A stretch of 33,756 nt of DNA from Desulfobacca sp. 4484_104 (GTDB lineage: Bacteria; Desulfobacterota; Desulfobaccia; Desulfobaccales; Desulfobaccaceae). The notes beneath the pieces are model-generated. The model was given only the letters and a program-made list of their open reading frames with translations, was not told the DNA's origin and did no database searches. Position numbers and translations under genes: made by a program. Positions within the stretch are counted from its first letter, which is position 1; each line of letters starts with the position of its first letter. Below are positions 7,177-17,166 of the stretch, one piece after another. The DNA lies in the NCBI GenBank assembly GCA_002049795.1, contig MUKC01000042.1, positions 1-33,756 on the forward strand, written 5' to 3'.

Positions 7177-8583
7177 TTGAAGTATAAAGATATATTAATA
7201 GTCGATGACGATGATTTTGTCTGTCATTCTCTTCAGGAAATGCTTACTTATGACGGTTATACGGTAGATTCGAGCATCGATGGCATCGAAGCTCTGGAGA
7301 AATTTAAGACGACGCGGTTCAATATCATCCTGTCCGACATGCGTATGCCTGGCATGGATGGCATCGAGTTATTGAAGGAATTTAAGGGCAAGGATGCCGA
7401 AACCATCTTCATTATGATTACGGCGCACGGCAATATCGATAGGGCGGTGGAGGCTATTAAGCTGGGAGCTTATGATTATATTACTAAACCAATCGATGAC
7501 CTGCGCCTTAGATTAACCATTAAGCGAGCCATGGAGCAGAGGCGGCTGCTGTCCTCTTATCAATCCCTGAAAAAGCGGGTGCGCCCCTGGGAACTGGAAG
7601 AAGGCGTAATCTTTAAAGACCGCCAGATGACGGAACTCCTGGATATGGTCCACATGGTGGCCGATACCATGGCGACGGTATTGATCACTGGCGAATCTGG
7701 CACCGGCAAGTCCCTGCTGGCTAAATATATTCATCGCCACTCGGCCCGCCGCGATAAACCCTTCGTAGAGCTGAGCTGCGGCTCGCTGTCGGAAACCCTG
7801 TTGGAAAGCGAACTCTTTGGCCATGTGCGCGGCTCCTTTACCAGCGCCTATCGCGATAAAAAAGGCAAATTCGAAGAGGCTCAGGAAGGTACCATCTTCC
7901 TGGACGATGTCAACAGCGCCTCTTTGAATCTCCAAGTTAAGTTATTGCGTATTCTGCAAGACAAGGTTTTTGAACGGGTGGGCGGCAACCAGACTCTCAA
8001 AACCGATGTCCGCATCATTACCGCTACCAACACCCCGCTCATCGATGAAGTGGAGCGTAAACGCTTCCGTGAAGATCTATATCATCGCATTAATGTGGTG
8101 TCCTTGTCCGTCCCGCCGTTGCGGGAGCGCTTAGGAGACATTGAACCGTTGATCGAACACTTTATTAGTCGATTTAATGAAATCCATAATAAGCAGGTCA
8201 AAGGCATCGCCAAAAGTGCGCTGCAATTATGTCACCTCTATCCCTGGCCGGGAAACGTTCGGGAATTAGAGCACGTGGTCGAACGGGCCGTGATCCTCAG
8301 TCAGGGAGATTTCATTATCCCGGAGGTTTTGCCCCAGCCGCTGGTGGAACGGGTAAAGTCCTGGAAACCGCGATTAGAAGGGATGCCTTTGGCGGAAGCC
8401 CTGGCCGCAGCCGAAAAACAGATTCTTTTCGAAACCTTACGAAAAAATAATTGGAATCGTCAGATAACTGCGCAGATGTTGAATATCAGCCGGACCACCC
8501 TGTTTAATAAAATGCGGCGTTATGATATTGATGACCCGCGACGCCACAATTCCTCCGATTCCGTAGATGAGAACTATTCTTGA
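7177..8583 (+). CDS. NtrC-family sigma-54-dependent response regulator
   Basis: A 468-residue regulator, REC-AAA+-Fis HTH; TTG start at 7177 behind GGGGAG. The receiver has DDDD at 10-13, Asp54, Thr82 and Lys104. The AAA+ domain has Walker A GESGTGKS (172-179), Walker B TIFLDD (239-244) and the arginine-finger segment FREDLYHR. The C-terminus (about 425-447) is a Fis-type helix-turn-helix (NRQITAQMLNISRTTLFNKM). The sigma-54-contact loop reads GSFTSA (219-224) instead of GAFTGA, and Walker B ends DD rather than DE; both are departures from the canonical activator. It is expected to be phosphorylated by the adjacent kinase and to act at RpoN promoters; the one at 2582 is the nearest candidate target. 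Confidence 0.92.
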   Translation: MKYKDILIVDDDDFVCHSLQEMLTYDGYTVDSSIDGIEALEKFKTTRFNIILSDMRMPGMDGIELLKEFKGKDAETIFIMITAHGNIDRAVEAIKLGAYDYITKPIDDLRLRLTIKRAMEQRRLLSSYQSLKKRVRPWELEEGVIFKDRQMTELLDMVHMVADTMATVLITGESGTGKSLLAKYIHRHSARRDKPFVELSCGSLSETLLESELFGHVRGSFTSAYRDKKGKFEEAQEGTIFLDDVNSASLNLQVKLLRILQDKVFERVGGNQTLKTDVRIITATNTPLIDEVERKRFREDLYHRINVVSLSVPPLRERLGDIEPLIEHFISRFNEIHNKQVKGIAKSALQLCHLYPWPGNVRELEHVVERAVILSQGDFIIPEVLPQPLVERVKSWKPRLEGMPLAEALAAAEKQILFETLRKNNWNRQITAQMLNISRTTLFNKMRRYDIDDPRRHNSSDSVDENYS

Positions 8584-8663
8584 GGCCCAAGGGCCTGGTC
8601 CGGTTTCTAACCCTGATTCCGAGGTCGGGATATCCGGGTGGTGAGCAATTTCGCCGGGGTAAC

Positions 8664-10010
8664 GTGAACCCAGACTATCAGACCTTAGTGGATTGGGACC
8701 ACCGTTATCTCTGGCACCCTTTCACCCAGATGCAAGGCTTTGTCCAGGAAGAATTATTGATTATCGCTCGCGGGGAGGGGGTCTATGTCTATGATACCGA
8801 CGGCCGCCGTTATCTTGACGGGGTGTCGTCCATCTGGGCCACCGTCCATGGACACAACCGGCCCGAATTAAACCAGGCCATCAAGGCCCAGTTGGAAAAA
8901 ATCGCCCACAGCACCTTGCTCGGGTTGGGCAATATCCCGGCCATTCAGTTGGCCCAACGTTTGGCAGCCATTACCCCGCCGGGGCTGTCCAAAGTATTTT
9001 ACTCCGACAGTGGCTCCACCGCGGTCGAGGTCGCCCTCAAGCTGGCTTATTGTTACTGGCAGCTCCAGGGAAAACCGCAGCGCCAGCGTTTCCTCAAGCT
9101 GGCCGGGGCCTATCACGGTGACACCTTGGGGGCCGTGGCGGTCGGCGGCATCGACATATTTCACGAAATTTTTAAGGATCTGTTATTTCCCACTTATACG
9201 GCCCCGGCGACTTATTGTTATCGCTGCCCGGAACGCGATCATTGTCAGCAGCAGTGTCTAACCGGCCTGGAGGAGCTGGTTGCCGCCCATCACCAGGAGT
9301 TGGCAGCGATCATTCTGGAGCCGGTGATGCAGGGCGCCGCCGGTATGATCCCCCAGCCGCCGGGCTATCTGGCCCGAGTGCGGCAGGTGGCGGATCGTTA
9401 CGGGGTGCTGCTCATCGCCGATGAGGTGGCCACCGGTTTCGGTCGCACCGGCCGGATGTTTGCCGGTGAACATGAAGGCGTGACCCCGGACTTGCTCTGC
9501 CTGGGCAAGGGCCTGACCGGGGGTTATCTCCCCTTAGCTGCCACTTTAGCTACTGATCAGATTTACCAGCAATTTTTGGGCGAATATCAGGAGTTCAAAA
9601 CCTTTTTCCATGGCCACACCTATACCGGCAACCCCCTGGCCGCGGCCGCGGCCCTGGCCAGCCTGGATCTGTTTGAGAGTGACCAGGTATTGCTAAAATT
9701 GGCGGCGCGCATTGATTATTTAACCCAAAGATTGGCGGCCCTGGCCGATCACCCGCATATCGGCGACATCCGCCAGCGGGGTTTTATGGTAGGTCTGGAA
9801 CTGGTGCAGGATAAGGCCAGCCGGGAGCCCTTCCCCGTGGCCCGACGGACCGGGCATCAGGTGATCCTGGCGGCCCGGAAGTTAGGGGCCATTCTCCGAC
9901 CCCTGGGGGATGTGGTGGTGCTCATGCCGCCCTTGAGCATTTCTCAGGCAGAGCTTACCGAGCTAATGGATATCACCTCCCAGGCCATTGACGTGGCTAC
10001 CCGAGGATGA
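8664..10010 (+). CDS. bioA: Adenosylmethionine-8-amino-7-oxononanoate aminotransferase
   Basis: BioA makes 7,8-diaminononanoate for biotin, using S-adenosylmethionine as amino donor with PLP. The signature WHPFTQM near the N-terminus is diagnostic, followed by GVYVYDTDGRRYLDG, the YHGDTLGA segment, LLIADEVATGFGRTG (PLP-ring Asp) and the PLP lysine in LGKGLTGGYLPLAAT. I choose the GTG at 8664 (448 codons plus stop), which places the family N-terminus correctly. The frame is open back to a TTG at 8580 overlapping the regulator stop, but that extension lacks family resemblance. No other bio genes are in the window. Same strand as the two-component genes, 80 bases downstream, so co-transcription is possible but functional linkage is not evident. 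Confidence 0.93.
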   Translation: MNPDYQTLVDWDHRYLWHPFTQMQGFVQEELLIIARGEGVYVYDTDGRRYLDGVSSIWATVHGHNRPELNQAIKAQLEKIAHSTLLGLGNIPAIQLAQRLAAITPPGLSKVFYSDSGSTAVEVALKLAYCYWQLQGKPQRQRFLKLAGAYHGDTLGAVAVGGIDIFHEIFKDLLFPTYTAPATYCYRCPERDHCQQQCLTGLEELVAAHHQELAAIILEPVMQGAAGMIPQPPGYLARVRQVADRYGVLLIADEVATGFGRTGRMFAGEHEGVTPDLLCLGKGLTGGYLPLAATLATDQIYQQFLGEYQEFKTFFHGHTYTGNPLAAAAALASLDLFESDQVLLKLAARIDYLTQRLAALADHPHIGDIRQRGFMVGLELVQDKASREPFPVARRTGHQVILAARKLGAILRPLGDVVVLMPPLSISQAELTELMDITSQAIDVATRG

Positions 10011-10085
10011 CTTAAACCGGGTAATTCCGCCATGCCCAGATCTCATTGAAGTATTTATTATTTTTATAAACTCGAGCGTCAGCAC

Positions 10086-10859
10086 TCAATCTTTTGGAGC
10101 ATCAACACTGGCGAAGGAATTTTCCAAAAGCACGCTGGCCCGCTGTCGATCATCTTCAATGCCTTGCTTACAGATAGCATGTTGGTCAGCCACAAAAACC
10201 TTTTCTAATTCAACTCTGGCCTGGGCGGGGAGACGGAGTCGGATCATGGTTTCGGCCAGGAACAGGTGATTGGTGGTATTGTTCGGGGCTAAATCAGTCG
10301 CCGCTTTCAGGTGATGTAAGGATTTATAGGGATCGCCTACCGATAACGGCCAGTCCGGGGCCTCATAGTAGATCCGACCTAAGACGCGATGGGGTCCGGC
10401 CTGATCATAGGATGAGTCGAGTGCCATGGCGCGTTCCAGCTCTTCCAAAATTTGGGGGAGCAGCACCAGGCCATCGGACCAACTCATCTGCGCAATACCG
10501 GCAAGATTCAAGGCCAGCCAATAATGGCCTTCGACACTGTTGGGCCGCTCCTGGAGCAGTTTTTCCGCGTAATATCTGCCTTTTTCAAAATAATCCTTGC
10601 GCTTGGTTTCGTCGGTGACCTCGCCCATAATATAGGAAGTCCGAGCTAGCCCGACGAGCAAGGGAAATCGCTCGGAGCCGGGTTCTGGCAAATGTTCCTG
10701 ATAGATGTTCAGGGCCCGAATAACTTCGGGGGGAGTGGGACATTCCAACAGACGTTTGGCTTCCACTAGGGTTTCGGCCCGGGTTTTTTGATTCATCATC
10801 CCCAGTAAAAGCCCCAAGATTATATAAGTTATGGTTTTAATTAATCTTGACGAGGACAT
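10086..10859 (-). CDS. Tetratricopeptide-repeat protein, TatT-like (TRAP transporter T-component) family
   Basis: The ATG at 10859 (AGGAG ten bases upstream) gives 257 residues starting with a short basic stretch and a hydrophobic segment (LIKTITYIILGLLLGMM), a likely signal peptide or N-terminal anchor, so the protein is probably periplasmic. The remainder is helical TPR-like repeats: HYWLALNLAGIAQMSWSDGL, a YDQAGPHRVLGRIYYEAP segment, and APNNTTNHLFLAETMIRLR. This arrangement resembles proteins annotated as TRAP transporter TatT components, but no TRAP permease or binding protein is nearby. The function is therefore unknown. It converges with bioA 75 bases away; I see no strong terminator between them. 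The frame is open upstream to 10940, but those starts lack a proper ribosome binding site and overlap the inverted repeat at 10936. Confidence 0.65.
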   Translation of the reverse strand: MSSSRLIKTITYIILGLLLGMMNQKTRAETLVEAKRLLECPTPPEVIRALNIYQEHLPEPGSERFPLLVGLARTSYIMGEVTDETKRKDYFEKGRYYAEKLLQERPNSVEGHYWLALNLAGIAQMSWSDGLVLLPQILEELERAMALDSSYDQAGPHRVLGRIYYEAPDWPLSVGDPYKSLHHLKAATDLAPNNTTNHLFLAETMIRLRLPAQARVELEKVFVADQHAICKQGIEDDRQRASVLLENSFASVDAPKD

Positions 10860-10935
10860 CTTTAGACCACTCCTCTGCAGCCGTGATCGGCCCTTGATTA
10901 ATCCAGGCATAACTCCTTTAAGAAAGGCCTTGGGA

Positions 10936-11004
10936 GTCATCCTGAGGTGGTGGAGGATTTCAGCTTGAGGGAAAAACCAGATTCTAGGCGCTGCTCAGGA
11001 TGAC
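10936..11004. repeat. Inverted-repeat element with GTCATCCTGAG / CTCAGGATGAC ends
   Basis: An 11-base perfect inverted repeat (10936-10946 and 10994-11004) brackets 47 bases. Ends of this GTCATCCTGAG type recur in short intergenic repeats of many bacterial genomes, from memory. It lies immediately upstream of the TPR gene and could be a small REP/MITE-like sequence or form a hairpin in its leader. Confidence 0.55.
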
Positions 11005-11581
11005 TATCGCTGAAACAGGTTAATACTGCATGAGGTTAATATTAATCATTAATTGTGAGGTTACCGCGACTACCGACATTCACTAAACTTAGTCACTTAT
11101 AGCGTGTTCAGTTCCCCTGGCCGGGCAGTTCAAGAATTTAGTGGCAAAGGCCATTTCAGTAAATTCTTCCCGTACAGCGACTTGATAAACCGAAACTTGG
11201 TATCGGGACAACTATTAAGGCGATAATTTTTTCGACCGCGTCGTCGCCCCTCTGTGGCCCCAGGTGGGGTTCTCAGGGCTTCCCCCTTGGCGGTCGGAGT
11301 GGTGGTTCAAAAGCCATCCAGACAATCATCTATCCGGTTGGCCGGCACCAGTCCTTGGGTAAGCATCGTCAAACGGCTTAGAAACTTAATCATAGTTGTT
11401 TACGAAATCAGAAAAACGAAGATTATAGAGGATGTTTTTTGATTATCAGCCCCAGTTAACCCCATGTCGAAATTAGAGGACACGATCAACAGTTTATTTT
11501 ATACTTTATTTAATCCCAGAGCGCAAGCACTAAAATTTCAGTCTGGCGGGTGAGGCTGATAAACACGCCACTGGTGATCAT
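11005..11581. other. 577-base stretch without a recognisable gene
   Basis: It lies between the ftsK stop and the inverted-repeat element. Small open frames exist on both strands but none has a ribosome binding site plus family resemblance. GGTTA recurs three times near 11016-11060, in an A+T-rich patch that could carry the promoter for the TPR gene. It may be decayed coding sequence or hold an RNA; I cannot support either. Confidence 0.4.
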
Positions 11582-13906
11582 CTAGTGACGAGGAGGTATA
11601 TAGACTTCCCGGGCCTTGATGCCGTCCGAGGGGCCGACCAGCCCTTCTTTTTCCATCATCTCAATGATGCGGGCGGCGCGATTGTAGCCCACCCGCAGGC
11701 GGCGCTGCAGCATAGAGATAGAGGCCTGGCGGGTCTCGGCAACGATGTCCAGGGCCTCCTGATATTTTTCGTCCTTGTCGCCCAGTTCTTCCGCGTCGGC
11801 CTTCTGCTCCTGGATCTCCAGGATTCCCGGTTCAAATTCCGGGGCCTGCTGGGCCTTGAGAAAGTCCACCACCCGCTTGACCTCTGCCTCAGAAATATAG
11901 GCCCCATGAATGCGTTTGAGACGGGAAGTGCCGGGCGGCAAAAACAGCATGTCACCTAGACCCAACAGCTTTTCGGCCCCGGCGCTATCGAGGATGGTCC
12001 GGGAGTCCACCTTGGAAGACACCTGAAAGGAAATCCGGGTAGGGAAATTAGCCTTGATCAGGCCGGTGATGACATCGACGGAAGGCCGCTGGGTGGCCAG
12101 GATCAGATGGATGCCGGCGGCCCGGGCCTTTTGGGCCAGGCGGATGAGATATTCTTCGGTCTCCCGGGCCGAAACCATCATCAGGTCGGCCAATTCGTCG
12201 ATGACGATGACAATATAAGGCAAATGCGGCAGAATTTCGTCGTCATCAGCGGGAATCGTGGCTTTCCGGTGTTTCCGGTCCTTCCGCAGCTTGGCATTAT
12301 AGGATTCAATATTGCGAACTTCCAGGTCGGAGAGCAGGCCATAACGGCGTTCCATTTCTTCCACGGCCCAGCGTAGGGCGTTGGTGGCGACTTTGGGGTT
12401 GATGACCACCGGATGCAGCAGATGGGGAATGCCTTCGTAGGTCGAGAGCTCAATACGCTTGGGGTCGACCATCAGAAACCGCACTTCGTCAGGATTGGCC
12501 TTATAGAGAATGCTGACGATCATGGCATTGAGCCCGACGCTTTTGCCAGTGCCGGTGGCCCCGGCAATCAGCAGGTGCGGCATTTTGGCCAGATCACTGA
12601 CCACCGGCTGTCCCAGGATGTCTTTGCCCAGGGCGATGCTCAGCCGGGATGGAGAATGGCGATAAACCTCATGGGCCAGGATTTCCCGCATGGTGACCAG
12701 TTGCCGCTTGGCATTGGGAATTTCAATGCCAATCACCGCTTTGCCCGGCACCGGGGCGACGATGCGAATCGACAGGGCCTTCAGGGCCAGGGCCAGGTCG
12801 TCGGCCAGGGCCGTCACTTTGCTGATCTTGACGCCCAGCGCCGGTTCAAATTCGATCATGATGATGACCGGGCCGGGGCGGACGGCCACTACCTTGCCTT
12901 CCACCCCAAAGTGTTCCAGGGTATTTTCTAATTTCCGGGCCTGGGCCAACAGGGCCTCCTCATGGACCTGAAAATCATAGGACGGCGGCGGACTCAAAAA
13001 ATCAAGTTGAGGCAAAATAAAGCTACTCAAGGGTAGGGCCTTGACCCGCTTTTCGCGGCGGGAGACGGTTTCTGCCGCCGCGGTGACTACATTAACCGAG
13101 GCTGACTCGGACACCGTAGCAGTTTCCATAGTGGTCGTCAGCGGGGTGAATGAATCTTCCGCCGCCTCTGGAATCGGTGAAGGTTGGGGAGGGACAGGTG
13201 GCCTAGGGGGTGCGGCCGGTTCCTGGCGGCGGTCCTTAGCGGTTCGTGCCAGCCGTGCCAGTTGTTGGCGGATCAGACCCAGCAGACCGACATAAGAGAT
13301 GCGAGTAACCGCCATGAAACTGACCAAAAATAGGGCAATTAGGGCTAAGGCGGTCCCGGCCAGATTAAGCCACGGGGTTAATAAAACTACTACCTGCCAT
13401 CCCAGGGTGCCGCCCCCCAGAATCTGGCGACCGCCCCAGGGAACCATGGGCCAGCCTAAGGAGATCAAGCCGCCGGTAGCCACCAGCAATCCCAGATAGG
13501 CCAGCCACTGCCAGGGATAGCGCAGGCCGGGATCGCCTTGGTAAAACTTCAGGGCCAGCCAACTGAGGATAATAGGCAGCCAGAACGCGGCCAATCCCAG
13601 GCTCCAGATCAGATGACCGGCAATCAGGGCACCGGCTTTGCCGCCCCAGTTCGCTACCTGGTTTACTTGCCAAACTCCGGCCAGATTCCAGGGATCGCCG
13701 GAGTTAAAGGACAGCAGACTGAGAACCGCAAACAGGTCCAAAACCAGCAGTACCAGGGCAATTATTTCTTGACTCAGGCGTCGGCCCGGAGGCGGCGACA
13801 CCGGTTCCCGGACTGGTAGGGGTGGAACCGCTTGGCTTTTCTTTTTACGTTTATTCTTTTTAGGGGATGCCATGGTCGGTAAAAATAGATTAACGAACTT
13901 TTCCAT
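11582..13906 (-). CDS. ftsK: DNA translocase FtsK/SpoIIIE
   Basis: A 774-residue septal DNA translocase that clears chromosome ends during division and activates dimer resolution. A lysine-rich cytoplasmic start is followed by several hydrophobic membrane segments (about residues 45-220), a proline-rich linker, then the FtsK alpha/beta motor: Walker A GATGTGKS (near 446-455), LMVDPKRIELSTYEGIPHL, a Walker-B-like IVIVIDELADLMM, and RLAQKARAAGIHLILATQRPS. The C-terminal winged-helix gamma domain (ISMLQRRLRVGYNRAARII and onward), which reads KOPS sequences, is complete. Length suits a bacterium with a short linker. No ribosome binding site is obvious at 13906; an internal ATG at 13873 is an alternative. 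Divergent from leuS. Confidence 0.96.
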   Translation of the reverse strand: MEKFVNLFLPTMASPKKNKRKKKSQAVPPLPVREPVSPPPGRRLSQEIIALVLLVLDLFAVLSLLSFNSGDPWNLAGVWQVNQVANWGGKAGALIAGHLIWSLGLAAFWLPIILSWLALKFYQGDPGLRYPWQWLAYLGLLVATGGLISLGWPMVPWGGRQILGGGTLGWQVVVLLTPWLNLAGTALALIALFLVSFMAVTRISYVGLLGLIRQQLARLARTAKDRRQEPAAPPRPPVPPQPSPIPEAAEDSFTPLTTTMETATVSESASVNVVTAAAETVSRREKRVKALPLSSFILPQLDFLSPPPSYDFQVHEEALLAQARKLENTLEHFGVEGKVVAVRPGPVIIMIEFEPALGVKISKVTALADDLALALKALSIRIVAPVPGKAVIGIEIPNAKRQLVTMREILAHEVYRHSPSRLSIALGKDILGQPVVSDLAKMPHLLIAGATGTGKSVGLNAMIVSILYKANPDEVRFLMVDPKRIELSTYEGIPHLLHPVVINPKVATNALRWAVEEMERRYGLLSDLEVRNIESYNAKLRKDRKHRKATIPADDDEILPHLPYIVIVIDELADLMMVSARETEEYLIRLAQKARAAGIHLILATQRPSVDVITGLIKANFPTRISFQVSSKVDSRTILDSAGAEKLLGLGDMLFLPPGTSRLKRIHGAYISEAEVKRVVDFLKAQQAPEFEPGILEIQEQKADAEELGDKDEKYQEALDIVAETRQASISMLQRRLRVGYNRAARIIEMMEKEGLVGPSDGIKAREVYIPPRH

Positions 13907-14042
13907 ATTATCAAATTATGCCGGAAAATCATAGGATTTAAGAGATCATTATTTAAAGCCGGAAAATTAGCATAACCTGGGGGTGTTGCCCAAGTCCTGG
14001 GCGGGGCGCGGCGGCCACCGGCTCAGTAACCGGGAGATAGGC

Positions 14043-14070
14043 TTGCCCTTCCGGGCAGGTATGGTATAAA
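14043..14070 (+). promoter_or_regulatory. Likely sigma-70 promoter for leuS
   Basis: TTGCCC (14043-14048), 16 bases, then TATAAA (14065-14070) preceded by TG, an extended -10 pattern. It sits 34 bases before the leuS start. The spacer contains a small palindrome (TGCCC/GGGCA around TTCC) that might bind a regulator. Confidence 0.5.
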
Positions 14071-14104
14071 GTATAAATCAATTCAAACTGCTCAGGAGCT
14101 CAGG

Positions 14105-16603
14105 ATGGAAGCGCGCTACGATCCGGCCCGCATTGAGGCCAAATGGCAGCGTTATTGGCTGGAACAGGGGTTGTTTGCGGTACAGGAAAGGGCTGATCGA
14201 CCGAATTATTATGTGCTGGAGATGTTTCCTTATCCCTCCGGCCGGATTCACATGGGGCATGTGCGCAATTACACCATCGGCGATGTGATTGCCCGTTATA
14301 AACGGATGCAGGGCTATAATGTCTTGCATCCCATGGGTTGGGATGCCTTTGGTATGCCGGCGGAAAACGCCGCCCTGGCCCATAATATTCATCCGGCCCA
14401 ATGGACCATGGATAATATTAACTATATGCGGCAGCAACTCCAATCATTGGGTTATAGCTATGATTGGTCCCGGGAACTGGCCACCTGCGATCCCCAGTAT
14501 TATCGCTGGGAGCAACTGATCTTTATCGAAATGTATCGACGCGGCCTGGCCTATAAGAAGCTGTCGGCGGTGAATTGGTGCGAGCAGTGCCAGACGGTAT
14601 TGGCCAACGAACAGGTAGAGGGAGGCTGCTGCTGGCGTTGCCATCAGCCGGTAACCTTAAGGGAATTTAACCAGTGGTTTTTTAAAATCACGGATTATGT
14701 CGAAGAATTGCTGGCCTATTGCGATCAGTTGCCCCATTGGCCGGAACGGGTGCTCACCATGCAGAAAAACTGGATCGGTAAGTCCGAGGGCGCCGAGATC
14801 TATTTTCCCCTGGAGGAAGGCACCGAATGCATCGCGGTGTTTACCACCCGGCAGGATACCTTGTATGGGGCGACCTTTATGAGCCTGGCGCCGGAACATC
14901 CTTTGGCCCTGCGGTTAGCTCAAGGCAACCCCCAGGCCGAGGCAGTCCAGGAATTTGTCGAGCGCTGGAAGCAACAGAATCGCAGCCGCGGGGTCTTGGA
15001 GGAGTTGACCAAAGAAGGGGTGTTTACCGGGCGTTATTGTCTTAATCCGGTAACCGGTTGGCGGATGCCGATCTACGTCGCCAATTTTGTGCTGATGGAA
15101 TACGGCACCGGCGCGGTCATGGCGGTTCCGGCGCATGATCAACGGGATTTCGAATTTGCCCAAAAATACCAGTTGCCGGTGGTGGTGGTCATTCAACCCC
15201 CGGAGCAGAACCTGAGCGCCGAAACCCTGAGCGCCGCTTACGAAGCCGACGGCACCCTGGTAAACTCCGGACCATTCAATGGTCTGACCGGCCCCGAGGC
15301 CCGCCCGGCCATTGTGCAATATCTCGAGAAAGAGGGCAAAGGCCGTCCGTCATTGCATTATCGCTTGCGGGATTGGGGGATCTCCCGGCAACGCTACTGG
15401 GGCGCGCCGATTCCGATCATCTATTGCGGGCGTTGTGGGATGCAAACCGTACCCGAAGCCGACCTGCCGGTAGTCTTGCCGTTGGATGCCAAGATTCCCC
15501 CCACCGGCGGCTCTCCCCTGGCCCAGATAGACACCTTTGTCAACACGACCTGTCCGGTTTGCGGTGGTCCGGCCCGGCGCGAGGTCGATACCATGGATAC
15601 CTTTGTGGAATCCTCCTGGTACTTCCTGCGCTATACCTGCCCGGCCTATCGGGAAGGCCCTCTGGACGCGGCCAAGGTAAATTACTGGCTACCCGTGGAT
15701 CAGTACATCGGCGGCATCGAACACGCGGTCATGCATCTGCTCTATGCCCGATTTTATACCAAAGTCCTGCGCGATCTGGGCCTGATCCAGATCGATGAAC
15801 CCTTTACCCGTTTGCTGACCCAGGGTATGGTCCTGAAAGATGGGGCCAAAATGTCCAAATCCAAGGGCAACGTGGTAGATCCGAATGAACTGATTGAAGA
15901 ATTTGGGGCAGATACCACCCGCTTGTTCTGTCTGTTTGCCGCCCCGCCGGAAAGGGACCTGGAGTGGAGCGAACAGGGCGTGGCCGGTAGTTTCCGTTTT
16001 CTGCACCGGGTCTGGACCCTGGTTTATGAACTGCATGCCCAGTTGGCCGGGGTCAGGCCGTACTCCGGTTCCGGCACCGAACTAGCGCCCGGCTTGCGGG
16101 ACTTGCGCCGTCAGGTGCATCGAACTATCCATAAGGTGACGGTTGACATCGAATCCAGGTTCCATTTCAATACCGCCATTGCCGCCATGATGGAACTAGT
16201 CAATGAACTATATCTGGCCCGCGACCGCCAAGACATGAATTTCGAGGCTGGCCCCCAGGCGGCCCCGGTATGGCGGGAGGCCATCGACAACCTGCTGCTG
16301 ATGCTGAGTCCGATGGTGCCCCATTTTGCCGAGGAACTGTGGCACGTCCTCGGACACTCGACGTCGCTGTTGTTAGCCGATTGGCCGAGCGCGCAACCCG
16401 AAGCCCAGGCCGCGGCAACGCGTCTGGTGGTCATCCAGATCAATGGCAAACTGCGCAGTAAGATCGAAGTCCCGGTAACCACGGGAGAGGACGAAATGTG
16501 TCAACTGGCCCTGGAAGACCCGCGCATAAAGGAGTTGATCCAGGGGCAAAAGCCCAAAAAAGTGGTGGTGGCCCGTAAGAAGTTGGTCAACATTGTGATT
16601 TAA
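14105..16603 (+). CDS. leuS: Leucyl-tRNA synthetase
   Basis: A full-length 832-residue class I synthetase charging tRNA-Leu; ATG at 14105 with AGGAG six bases upstream. The catalytic HIGH-type motif is HMGH (49-52), KMSKS is at 582-586, and the [27 protein letters not shown] and [17 protein letters not shown] segments are in order. The editing (CP1) domain, with its [13 protein letters not shown] segment and [15 protein letters not shown], is present, as are zinc-type cysteines (CEQCQ / CCWRC and CGRCG / CPVCGG). The C-terminal anticodon-binding part and the final [15 protein letters not shown] end are intact. It heads a leuS-lptE-holA transcription unit. Confidence 0.98.
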   Translation: MEARYDPARIEAKWQRYWLEQGLFAVQERADRPNYYVLEMFPYPSGRIHMGHVRNYTIGDVIARYKRMQGYNVLHPMGWDAFGMPAENAALAHNIHPAQWTMDNINYMRQQLQSLGYSYDWSRELATCDPQYYRWEQLIFIEMYRRGLAYKKLSAVNWCEQCQTVLANEQVEGGCCWRCHQPVTLREFNQWFFKITDYVEELLAYCDQLPHWPERVLTMQKNWIGKSEGAEIYFPLEEGTECIAVFTTRQDTLYGATFMSLAPEHPLALRLAQGNPQAEAVQEFVERWKQQNRSRGVLEELTKEGVFTGRYCLNPVTGWRMPIYVANFVLMEYGTGAVMAVPAHDQRDFEFAQKYQLPVVVVIQPPEQNLSAETLSAAYEADGTLVNSGPFNGLTGPEARPAIVQYLEKEGKGRPSLHYRLRDWGISRQRYWGAPIPIIYCGRCGMQTVPEADLPVVLPLDAKIPPTGGSPLAQIDTFVNTTCPVCGGPARREVDTMDTFVESSWYFLRYTCPAYREGPLDAAKVNYWLPVDQYIGGIEHAVMHLLYARFYTKVLRDLGLIQIDEPFTRLLTQGMVLKDGAKMSKSKGNVVDPNELIEEFGADTTRLFCLFAAPPERDLEWSEQGVAGSFRFLHRVWTLVYELHAQLAGVRPYSGSGTELAPGLRDLRRQVHRTIHKVTVDIESRFHFNTAIAAMMELVNELYLARDRQDMNFEAGPQAAPVWREAIDNLLLMLSPMVPHFAEELWHVLGHSTSLLLADWPSAQPEAQAAATRLVVIQINGKLRSKIEVPVTTGEDEMCQLALEDPRIKELIQGQKPKKVVVARKKLVNIVI

Positions 16604-16635
16604 GCGAAAGCCATTTGTTTAGGAAGCCGAGATCA

Positions 16636-17157
16636 ATGACACGCCGATTGCTACCCTTAGTGCTAGCCATACTCAGCCTGATTGCGACCGCGGCTTGCGG
16701 CTACCATGTCTTGGGGAACGCGCCAACGACCTACCTGAGCCAAGCCAAATTGGCCATCCCGCTTTTCACCAATCGTTCTAATGAAGTCGGACTGGAAGCC
16801 ATTTTTGCCAATGCCTTCATCAATACCTTTTCCCACAGCCAGGTAGCTCGATTAACTGCCCAGGAAGATCAGGCGGATGTAATTCTGCAAGGAGATCTGA
16901 CCACCGTGGAACATACTTCGGTGGCGTATCGTGATATCGACCAATCTCTGGTCCGCCGGGTAACGCTTACCATTAATTTGGTCCTCAAGGAACGTCAGTC
17001 CGGCAAGGTCTTATGGAAGGATGTAAAGGTCATTGATGCCGATTATGTGGTCAGGGCTGATTATCATTACGGCGAAGCAACTCGCCAGATGGCCATCAAC
17101 AAGGCCGCGGCCACCATGGCCCAGCGGGTGCATGACGAAATTCTCATGATACTTTAA
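16636..17157 (+). CDS. lptE: LPS-assembly lipoprotein LptE
   Basis: LptE plugs the LptD pore that delivers lipopolysaccharide to the outer-membrane surface. The ATG at 16636 has AGGAAG nine bases upstream and yields 173 residues. A signal peptide ends in the lipobox ATAACGYH, with the Cys-Gly-Tyr-His typical of LptE lipoproteins. Then come the LAIPLFTNRSNEVGLEA core, ADVILQGDLTTVEHT, and VTLTINLVLKERQSGKVLW, matching the family. A TTG at 16615 would add seven residues without a better binding site. It lies 32 bases after leuS and 9 bases before holA, the order seen in related bacteria. It is evidence for an outer membrane with LPS. Confidence 0.88.
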   Translation: MTRRLLPLVLAILSLIATAACGYHVLGNAPTTYLSQAKLAIPLFTNRSNEVGLEAIFANAFINTFSHSQVARLTAQEDQADVILQGDLTTVEHTSVAYRDIDQSLVRRVTLTINLVLKERQSGKVLWKDVKVIDADYVVRADYHYGEATRQMAINKAAATMAQRVHDEILMIL

Positions 17158-17166
17158 GGCCTGATT

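Noticed and set aside
11254-11442. 62-codon plus-strand open frame in the ftsK-side gap
   Set aside because: No ribosome binding site and no recognisable motif; a short minus-strand frame in the same bases is equally unsupported.
12413-12931. 172-codon plus-strand frame inside ftsK
   Set aside because: Antisense shadow of the FtsK motor domain; no independent signals.
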